Source of the DNA: an uncultured Azohydromonas sp. | GTDB taxonomy: Bacteria > Pseudomonadota > Gammaproteobacteria > Burkholderiales > Burkholderiaceae_C | DNA: 17,374 nucleotides | Direction: 5' to 3' | Assembly: GCF_937926365.1 (NCBI RefSeq) | Contig: NZ_CALAOH010000026.1 | Coordinates: 1 to 17,374 of the forward strand | Shown here: in pieces, positions 7,283 through 12,077 of the stretch | Layout of the letters: every line of letters begins with the position of its first letter | Position numbering within the stretch: position 1 is the stretch's first letter | Program-made: the position numbers and the translations under genes | Notes under the pieces: model-generated | What the model was told of the DNA's origin: nothing | The model's input: only the letters and a program-made list of their open reading frames with translations | The model's database searches: none

Positions 7283-7314
7283 AAAAAAAAGCCCAGGGGG
7301 TTTGCCCTGGGCTT
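7283..7314 (-). terminator. Rho-independent terminator of the small-RNA unit
   Basis: A perfect 10-bp stem (plus-strand 7289-7298 paired with 7305-7314) with a 6-nt loop is followed, on the minus strand only, by eight T residues (plus-strand A-run 7283-7290). This is the strongest intrinsic terminator in the window. It lies upstream of ilvA, so it ends something that starts further right, not a protein gene. Confidence 0.9.
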
Positions 7315-7387
7315 GAATCCACCAATGGAGGAGGTGGAGGAGACAACCTGCATCTGCCAACTTCGGGAATGTCCCGATGCAGACAAC
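7283..7387 (-). ncRNA. Candidate small RNA with anti-Shine-Dalgarno loop
   Basis: About 105 nt lie between a promoter-like element (7394-7422) and a strong terminator (7283-7314), with no protein gene inside. Reading 5' to 3' on the minus strand there are three structures. The first is a hairpin with a 6-bp stem and 3-nt loop (plus 7363-7368 with 7372-7377), extendable or in competition with a CTGCATC/GATGCAG pairing (7348-7354 with 7376-7382). The second is a 5-bp stem CCACC/GGUGG (7333-7337 with 7319-7323) whose 9-nt loop is UCCUCCAUU, preceded by another UCUCCUCC. The third is the terminator hairpin. CCUCC motifs shown in a loop or single strand resemble the anti-Shine-Dalgarno small RNAs described in alphaproteobacteria (the CcsR and CuckooS type); that is an analogy of motif and layout, not a homology claim. 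An open frame crosses the region but has no ribosome site and would be cut off by the terminator. Confidence 0.7.
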
Positions 7388-7393
7388 GCCTTT

Positions 7394-7422
7394 AGTGTAT
7401 CCACGTTTGTGCTGCGACGCAA
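7394..7422 (-). promoter_or_regulatory. Sigma-70-like promoter of the small RNA
   Basis: On the minus strand, TTGCGT (plus 7417-7422) and TACACT (plus 7394-7399) are separated by exactly 17 bp. Transcription would start near 7387, just before the first hairpin. It is divergent from the OsmC-family gene that starts at 7527. Confidence 0.55.
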
Positions 7423-7526
7423 TATCTCCATCCGCAAAAACCCGCATGTCGCCCCCGATTCCCGGCGAGGTGCGTTGCAGAATGCACGCTTTTCAGACAG
7501 GACGCCCCGGCGTGGGGCTTGCGACG

Positions 7527-7949
7527 ATGGAATGCACGATCAACTGGGTGCCTGCCAGCGGCATGGCTTTCGTGGCCGAGACGGGCAGCGGCCATTTGCT
7601 GACCATGGATGGCGCCCCTGAAGGCGGCGGGCGCAACCTGGCTCCGCGCCCGATGGAAACCCTACTGGCCGGCGCCGGCGCCTGCACCGCGTACGACGTG
7701 GTGCTGATCCTCAAGCGCGGGCGGCACGAGGTCAGCGGCTGCCAGCTCAAGGTCAGTTCCGAGCGCGCGACGACAGACCCCAAGGTATTCACCAAGATCC
7801 ACCTGCACTTCATCGTCACCGGCCGCAAGCTGCCGGCCGCGGCAGTGGAGCGCGCCATAGCGCTGTCGCACGAGAAGTACTGCTCGGCCACCATCATGCT
7901 CGGCCGCACCGCCGAGGTGACGACGGGCTACGAGATCGTTGAAGCCTGA
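7527..7949 (+). CDS. OsmC family protein, YhfA type
   Basis: A 140-residue small cytoplasmic protein of the OsmC/Ohr superfamily, closest in my reading to Escherichia coli YhfA: length, the N-terminal strand (MECTINWVPASG) and the motifs RPMETLLAGAGACTAYDVV and HEKYCSATIML all correspond. The two conserved cysteines, Cys53 and Cys119, are the pair that acts as a peroxide-reducing thiol couple in OsmC and Ohr. The YhfA branch itself has no firmly assigned substrate, so peroxide reduction here is inference. I chose the ATG at 7527 over earlier in-frame ATGs because it aligns with the family start; the only Shine-Dalgarno-like sequence is a weak GGGG about 10 nt upstream. It stands alone, convergent with coq7 (27 bp between stops) and divergent from the small RNA. 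Confidence 0.9.
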   Translation: MECTINWVPASGMAFVAETGSGHLLTMDGAPEGGGRNLAPRPMETLLAGAGACTAYDVVLILKRGRHEVSGCQLKVSSERATTDPKVFTKIHLHFIVTGRKLPAAAVERAIALSHEKYCSATIMLGRTAEVTTGYEIVEA

Positions 7950-7976
7950 AGTCCTGCTGGCCCACCGCCGTTCGGT

Positions 7977-8624
7977 TCAGATGTAGTGCGCCGTGGTGGT
8001 CATCACCTTGGCCGCGGTGCGCATGAGGCCGCGCACCGGTGCAGGCAACTCCATGCCGCCGGCGGCCAGCGCGTTGTCGGCGTGGCGCGCCTCGTCCACC
8101 TTCATCTGCTCGACGATCGCGCGCGAGGCGACGTCACCTTCGGGCAGCCGCTGCAGGTGGCTCGCCAGGTGCTGCTCCACCTGACGCTCGGTTTCCACGA
8201 CGAAGCCCAGGCTCACGCGGTCGCCCAACCGGCCCGCGAGCATTCCGATGCCAAAGGCGCCGGCGTACCACAGCGGGTTGAGCAGGCTTGGGCGTGAGCC
8301 CAACTCGTCCAGCCGCTGCTGCGTCCAGGCCAGATGGTCGATCTCCTCGCGCGCGGCCTGCGCCATTTGCTCACGCAACGTTGGCGAGCGTGCCGTCAGC
8401 GCCTGTGCCTGGTACAGCGCCTGAGCGCAGACCTCGCCCACATGGTTGACGCGCATGAGCGCACCAGCCTCGCGCTTTTGTTCCTCGCTGAGCGGCGCCG
8501 GCTCGGTGCCCGTGCCGGCGGCAACCGGCGTCGGCTGCGACGCATGCACGCTGCTGGTGACGGTACGCAGCGCCCGGTCGAGCGATGTCAGCCAGAGATC
8601 GAGAGCACTGAGCGAGCGGGACAT
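7977..8624 (-). CDS. coq7: 2-polyprenyl-3-methyl-6-methoxy-1,4-benzoquinone monooxygenase
   Basis: A 215-residue membrane-associated di-iron hydroxylase that adds the penultimate ring hydroxyl in ubiquinone biosynthesis. The ferritin-like four-helix pattern carries all six expected iron ligands: Glu64 (in MRVNHVGEVCAQAL), Glu94 and His97 (in EEIDHLAW), Glu146 (in VVETERQVEQHL), and Glu178 with His181 (in VDEARHAD). A hydrophobic segment about 116-135 (LWYAGAFGIGMLAG) fits the membrane-contact helix. I chose the ATG at 8624 because residues before it are arginine- and cysteine-rich without family character. In many proteobacteria this step is done by the flavoprotein UbiF instead; betaproteobacteria commonly use Coq7. 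It is a single gene, divergent from the porin. Confidence 0.96.
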   Translation of the reverse strand: MSRSLSALDLWLTSLDRALRTVTSSVHASQPTPVAAGTGTEPAPLSEEQKREAGALMRVNHVGEVCAQALYQAQALTARSPTLREQMAQAAREEIDHLAWTQQRLDELGSRPSLLNPLWYAGAFGIGMLAGRLGDRVSLGFVVETERQVEQHLASHLQRLPEGDVASRAIVEQMKVDEARHADNALAAGGMELPAPVRGLMRTAAKVMTTTAHYI

Positions 8625-8726
8625 GGGCGTCGTTGTGATGGAAACCCTGAAAGTATGGCACCGCGGTGAAAGGGGGCGCCGCGTTGTGCGCAGGCAACAG
8701 GTGTGTTCGCTTTTTGGCCGCTTTCC

Positions 8727-8756
8727 TTGGCAATCGGAAAGGCCGTCTGGTGCAAT
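8727..8756 (+). promoter_or_regulatory. Candidate porin promoter and long leader
   Basis: TTGGCA (8727-8732) and TGCAAT (8751-8756) are 18 bp apart, which would start transcription near 8763 and give a leader of nearly 100 nt before the porin ATG. The leader holds a GAGGAGG stretch (8773-8779) not followed by any start codon and a 6-bp hairpin (8800-8805 with 8813-8818). The rest of the 235-bp gap back to coq7 shows nothing else I can name. Confidence 0.35.
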
Positions 8757-8859
8757 AGCGCCAGCTTCCGCTGAGGAGGTTGGCCTGATCAGCACTCAAG
8801 CGCCCACCGTCAGGGCGCCGTATCGGGACCTCTTGTCAACAACCCTGGAGATACTGCAA

Positions 8860-9954
8860 ATGAAGAAATCTCTGATCGCCCTGGCCGCGCTGGGCGCGTT
8901 CGCCGGTGCTGCTTCGGCCCAGTCGTCGGTCACGCTGTATGGTCTGATTGACCTCAACTACCAGTACATCAAGGGCGGCGACCTGTCCCCGTTGGGCGAC
9001 AACGACCTGAATCGCCTGGCTGACGGCCACGTCTACGGCCCGGGTTCGCGCTGGGGCCTGCGCGTGTCGGAAGACCTGGGTTCCGGTCTGAAGGCCAACG
9101 TGGTGCTGGAGTCGGGCTTCAACGGTGATGTTGGTAGCATGGCTCAGAGCAACGCGACGACCAGCCGCCTCTTCGGTCGCCAGGCTTTCGTCTCGCTGGC
9201 TTCCAACACGCTGGGCGAAATCCGTCTGGGCCGCCAGTACATCCTGCATGACGAAGTGCAGGCGCTGAACAACCCCTTCGGCAATTCCACGGTCCTGAAC
9301 CCGGGTGCTGGTGCCAACACGACGACCGCTGGTGCCTTCTCGCTGTTCATCGATGCTCCGCGCATCGATAACGCCGTGCAGTACATCTCCCCGTCCTTCG
9401 CCGGCTTCCGCCTGCAGGGCATGGTGGCTGCTGGTGAAGGCACCGCTGACCGCTATCAGGGCGTGAAGGCCGTGTACGCTAACGGCCCGCTGAACGTGGC
9501 ACTGTCCTATGAGCAGAGCAAGGCCCGTGTGCCCGTGGCCGGCGTGGACGACGTCAACAAGATCATCGCCCTGGGTGCCAACTACGACTTCGGCGTGGCC
9601 AAGGTGTTCGCTGGCTATCAGCAGGGTGAGGACCTGACGACCGGCGTTGGCACGCAGATCGGCACGTTGACGCTGCCGGGGCTGGGCGGCGCTGCTGCTA
9701 CCGAAATGAAGGCCTATACCGTGGGTGCTTCCGTGCCCCTCGGCGCCTTCACGGTGGGTGCGAACTACACGGCCAGCAAGTGGGAGAACGCTGTCGGTGC
9801 TGACGTCGACCTGAAGCGCGCTGGCGTTGTTGGCACCTACGCGCTGTCCAAGCTGACCACCGTCTATGCCGGCTACTCGCAGGCCATGGGCGACCTGAAG
9901 AACGACGTCAGCGAGAAGAACGTGTTCCAACTGGGCCTGCGCAAGGCCTTCTGA
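8860..9954 (+). CDS. Outer-membrane general porin, Omp32-like
   Basis: A 364-residue trimeric 16-strand porin for diffusion of small solutes across the outer membrane. The Sec signal peptide is MKKSLIALAALGAFAGAASA, cleaved after Ala20 to leave QSSVTLYGLID, the typical first strand of betaproteobacterial porins. SRWGLRVSEDLG, FGRQAFVSLAS and GEIRLGRQY are standard family segments that precede the constriction loop L3. The protein ends in Phe (LGLRKAF), the signal recognised by the BAM complex. The start is fixed by GGAG 9 nt upstream and by the signal peptide. Codon use differs from its neighbours (more GCT, GGT and GTT), as expected for a very highly expressed gene. It is monocistronic, with its own terminator at 10005. 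Confidence 0.96.
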   Translation: MKKSLIALAALGAFAGAASAQSSVTLYGLIDLNYQYIKGGDLSPLGDNDLNRLADGHVYGPGSRWGLRVSEDLGSGLKANVVLESGFNGDVGSMAQSNATTSRLFGRQAFVSLASNTLGEIRLGRQYILHDEVQALNNPFGNSTVLNPGAGANTTTAGAFSLFIDAPRIDNAVQYISPSFAGFRLQGMVAAGEGTADRYQGVKAVYANGPLNVALSYEQSKARVPVAGVDDVNKIIALGANYDFGVAKVFAGYQQGEDLTTGVGTQIGTLTLPGLGGAAATEMKAYTVGASVPLGAFTVGANYTASKWENAVGADVDLKRAGVVGTYALSKLTTVYAGYSQAMGDLKNDVSEKNVFQLGLRKAF

Positions 9955-10004
9955 TCACCCTGCATCAGAAATCTCGGGCCGGCCTTTGCGGTGGCCCTTG
10001 CCTC

Positions 10005-10029
10005 AAGGCGTCCTGCGGGACGCCTTTTT
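10005..10029 (+). terminator. Rho-independent terminator of the porin gene
   Basis: A 9-bp perfect stem (10005-10013 with 10018-10026), with a 4-nt loop, runs into five T residues (10025-10029). It lies 50 bp after the porin stop. Confidence 0.9.
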
Positions 10030-10064
10030 ATTGCCCGTTGCGCATGCAAACGCCACACCCGCAG

Positions 10065-10101
10065 AAAAAAGCCGCCGGGCCCTCGCGGGCGCGGCGGCTT
10101 T
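10065..10101 (-). terminator. Rho-independent terminator of lptM-lysA
   Basis: On the minus strand, a 9-bp AAAGCCGCC/GGCGGCTTT stem (plus 10068-10076 with 10093-10101), with a smaller inner GCCC/GGGC stem, is followed by a six-T run (plus 10065-10070). It lies 26 bp past the lysA stop and faces the porin terminator. Confidence 0.88.
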
Positions 10102-10126
10102 CGCCTTGGCGTGATCGGCGCTCTGC

Positions 10127-11410
10127 TCAGCCGATGAGCCGCTCGTGCGCGAACAGGTCTTCCACCTTCTCGCGCTCGCGGATGCGCCAGGCCTGCGAGC
10201 CCTCGACCATCACCTCCGCCGCGCGCGGCCGGGTGTTGTAGTTGCTCGCCATGCTCATGCCGTAGGCGCCCGCGGACAGCACGGCCAGCACGTCGCCCTC
10301 GCGCACGGCCAGCGTGCGCTCGCGGCCCAGCCAGTCGCCGGACTCGCACACCGGTCCCACCACGTCCCAGGTCTCGGCCGCTTCGCCGGCACGCTCGACG
10401 CAGGGCACGATGCCCATGTAAGCCTCGTACATCGCCGGGCGCATGAGGTCGTTCATGGCCGCGTCCACGATGCAGAAGTGCTTGCCCTCGACTTCCGAAG
10501 GCTTCAGATACTGCACCTCGGTCAGCAGCACGCCGGCGTTGCCCACCAGCGAGCGCCCGGGCTCCAGCAGGATCTCGCGGTGCCCATGCCCGCGCGCGTC
10601 GATGCGCTCCAGCAGCGCCGCCACCAGCACGTCCGGCGCGGGCGGCGCCTCGTCGGTGTAGGTGATGCCCAGGCCGCCGCCCAGGTCCAGGTGGTGCAGC
10701 GTGATGCCCTGTGCCTCCACCGCTTCCACCAGGTCCAGCACGCGCTCCAGCGCATCCAGGTACGGCTCGATTTCGGTGATCTGCGAGCCGATGTGGCAGT
10801 CGATGCCCACCACCTCCAGGCCCGGCAGCGCCGCGGCGTGCTTGTAGACGTCCAGCGCGCGCTGGTGGCTGATGCCGAACTTGTTCCCCTTGAGGCCGGT
10901 GGAGATGTAGGGATGCGTCCTGGCATCCACGTCCGGATTGACGCGCAGGCTCACCGGCGCGCGCCGGCCCATGCCCTGGGCCACCTGTGACAGCCGGTCG
11001 AGCTCGGCGTCGCTCTCGACGTTGAAGCAGCGCACGCCGGCCTGCAGCGCCTGGCGCATCTCGGCGGGTGTCTTGCCCACGCCCGAGAACACCACCTTGC
11101 CGGCATCGGCGCCCGCGGCCAGCACGCGCTGCAGCTCGCCGCCGGAGACGATGTCGAAGCCGCAGCCGGCCTGCGCGAAGAGCTGCAGCACCGCCAGGCT
11201 GGAGTTGGCCTTCATGGCGTAGCACAGCAGGTGCGCGCGCCCGGCCAGCGCCTTCTTGTAGGCCGCCAGCGCCGCGCGCATCGCGCCGCGCGAGTAGACG
11301 TACAGCGGCGTGCCGTGCTCGCGCGCGAGCGCGTCCAGCGCGCAGTCCTCGAAGTACAGCCGGCCATCGGCGCGGCGCTGCAGGAAGGGGGCTCCGGGCA
11401 GGGCGCTCAT
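10127..11410 (-). CDS. lysA: Diaminopimelate decarboxylase
   Basis: A 427-residue PLP enzyme that decarboxylates meso-diaminopimelate to lysine, the last step of lysine biosynthesis. The N-terminal alanine-racemase-like barrel carries YAMKAN with PLP lysine Lys67, GFDIVSGGEL (84-93), DCHIGSQ with His207, LDLGGGLGITY (241-251) and EPGRSLVGNAG (283-293). The C-terminal beta domain carries VGPVCESGDWLG, where Cys355 is the residue donated across the dimer interface, and a YGMSMASNYN region that contacts the substrate and cofactor. Length is normal. The ATG at 11410 overlaps the lptM stop (ATGA), so translation is coupled to the lipoprotein gene. An intrinsic terminator follows 26 bp after the stop. 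Confidence 0.98.
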   Translation of the reverse strand: MSALPGAPFLQRRADGRLYFEDCALDALAREHGTPLYVYSRGAMRAALAAYKKALAGRAHLLCYAMKANSSLAVLQLFAQAGCGFDIVSGGELQRVLAAGADAGKVVFSGVGKTPAEMRQALQAGVRCFNVESDAELDRLSQVAQGMGRRAPVSLRVNPDVDARTHPYISTGLKGNKFGISHQRALDVYKHAAALPGLEVVGIDCHIGSQITEIEPYLDALERVLDLVEAVEAQGITLHHLDLGGGLGITYTDEAPPAPDVLVAALLERIDARGHGHREILLEPGRSLVGNAGVLLTEVQYLKPSEVEGKHFCIVDAAMNDLMRPAMYEAYMGIVPCVERAGEAAETWDVVGPVCESGDWLGRERTLAVREGDVLAVLSAGAYGMSMASNYNTRPRAAEVMVEGSQAWRIREREKVEDLFAHERLIG

Positions 11411-11601
11411 CGCGTCGCTCCCGGGTTGTTCGCCGGTGCCGAGGCCGCGGGCGCGGCCGCCGCGGTCGGGTTCTCGGGCAGGCGCAGCGGCCCCTTCTGG
11501 CCACAGGCCGCGAGGCTCGCCAATGCACCCACGGCCAGCAGCAGCTTGGCGGCGGTGCGGGTGCGGGGCGCCGCTACACTCGATCGGGACTTCGTATTCA
11601 T
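11407..11601 (-). CDS. lptM: LPS translocon maturation lipoprotein LptM (YifL-like)
   Basis: A 64-residue lipoprotein with a hydrophobic signal segment and lipobox LAAC; processing would leave Cys33 as the lipidated first residue, followed directly by GQKGPL. The sequence CGQKGPLxLP is the hallmark of the LptM/YifL family, which in Escherichia coli binds the LptD-LptE LPS translocon and promotes correct LptD disulfides. The rest is a Pro/Ala/Asn-rich tail with no fold. The n-region before the hydrophobic part is long (about 18 residues), but no other start codon is available in frame. The gene sits upstream of lysA, a widespread proteobacterial arrangement, and overlaps it by 4 nt. It diverges from cyaY with 21 bp between start codons. 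Confidence 0.9.
   Translation of the reverse strand: MNTKSRSSVAAPRTRTAAKLLLAVGALASLAACGQKGPLRLPENPTAAAAPAASAPANNPGATR
11575..11580 (+). promoter_or_regulatory. Candidate -10 box of cyaY inside lptM
   Basis: TACACT lies 42 bp before the cyaY ATG, within the lptM coding region on the other strand. No matching -35 is evident at 16-18 bp. Since only 21 bp separate the two starts, a cyaY promoter must overlap lptM if it exists. Confidence 0.28.
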
Positions 11602-11607
11602 CTCGAA

Positions 11608-11613
11608 ATTTTA
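11608..11613 (-). promoter_or_regulatory. Candidate -10 box of a leaderless lptM-lysA promoter
   Basis: On the minus strand TAAAAT ends exactly 6 nt before the lptM ATG, the same spacing as GATAAT before gspC. Transcription would start at the ATG. The -35 would have to lie inside the first codons of cyaY; no strong hexamer is seen there. Confidence 0.4.
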
Positions 11614-11622
11614 CCGACCGCC

Positions 11623-11976
11623 ATGAGCGACAACCCCGCACCGCGCCTCTCCGACGCCGACTATCACCGCCTCAGCCACGCCGTGCTGGCCAGCGTGGAA
11701 GCGCAGATCGACCGCTGGCTGCAAGACGACGTGATCGACATCGATTCCGCCCGTACCGGCGGCCTGCTGGAACTGGCCTTTCCCGGCGGCAGCAAGATCG
11801 TGCTCAACACCCAGCCGCCGCTGCAGGAGCTGTGGCTGGCCGCGCGCAGCGGCGGCTACCACTTCAAGCACGTTGACGGGCGCTGGATCGAGCGCGAGGG
11901 CCGCGACTTCTTCGATGTGCTCTCCGAAGCCGCCAGCGCCCAGGGCGGCAAACCGCTGCGCTTCACGGCGCCCTGA
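11623..11976 (+). CDS. cyaY: Iron-sulfur cluster assembly protein CyaY (bacterial frataxin)
   Basis: A 117-residue small cytoplasmic frataxin that binds iron and tunes the cysteine desulfurase IscS during iron-sulfur cluster assembly. The N-terminal acidic helix (SDADYHRLSHAVLASVEAQI) is followed by an acidic ridge (LQDDVIDIDSA). Then come the beta-sheet strands with GGLLELAFPGGSKIVLNTQPPLQELWLAA, a close match to the family core, and the exposed Trp of QELWLAARSGGYHF. A final helix (RDFFDVLSEAASA) closes the fold. Length is normal, slightly extended at the C-terminus. The gene diverges from lptM and converges with mrcA. No iron-regulator site such as a Fur box is apparent in the short upstream gap. 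Confidence 0.96.
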   Translation: MSDNPAPRLSDADYHRLSHAVLASVEAQIDRWLQDDVIDIDSARTGGLLELAFPGGSKIVLNTQPPLQELWLAARSGGYHFKHVDGRWIEREGRDFFDVLSEAASAQGGKPLRFTAP

Positions 11977-11989
11977 TGCTCTGATGCCT

Positions 11990-12045
11990 GGCCGCCGCAC
12001 GCGTGGCGGCCTCCAATGAAAGACGCCGGCCCGAGGGCCGGCGTC
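11990..12045. terminator. Hairpin pair between convergent cyaY and mrcA
   Basis: Two stems lie in the 101-bp gap: GGCCGCC/GGCGGCC (11990-11996 with 12005-12011) and an 11-bp perfect stem (12022-12032 with 12035-12045). The second is the strongest-looking stem in the window. Short T-runs are present on either side (three T on the minus strand, ATGCTTT on the plus strand), so it may act in both directions, though neither side has the long U-tract of a classic terminator. Confidence 0.6.
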
Positions 12046-12077
12046 ATGCTTTCGACGGCCTGGAAGGCCGAGGGCCG

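Noticed and set aside
5896..7395. A 499-residue plus-strand open frame opposite ilvA
   Set aside because: It is rich in His, Ala, Arg and Leu with no domain pattern, and is the antisense shadow of a clear ilvA in GC-rich DNA.
7183..7437. N-terminal extension of IlvA or a separate small protein reading MQVVSSTSSIGG and onward on the minus strand
   Set aside because: The frame crosses a strong terminator hairpin and the anti-Shine-Dalgarno element, has no ribosome site, and has no family character. The start at 7182 has a good GAGGAG site.
7470..7491. Imperfect palindrome GTGC-N10-GCAC upstream of the OsmC-family gene, as a regulator site such as OxyR or OhrR
   Set aside because: The match is short and imperfect and fits neither consensus well; one copy in GC-rich DNA is not enough.
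8446..8859. N-terminal extension of the porin to 8446
   Set aside because: It would bury the signal peptide 138 residues inside and overlap coq7. The ATG at 8860 has GGAG at the right distance.
8836..9930. A 364-residue minus-strand open frame opposite the porin
   Set aside because: The plus strand has a signal peptide, porin motifs and a terminal Phe. The reverse frame shows no recognisable protein features.
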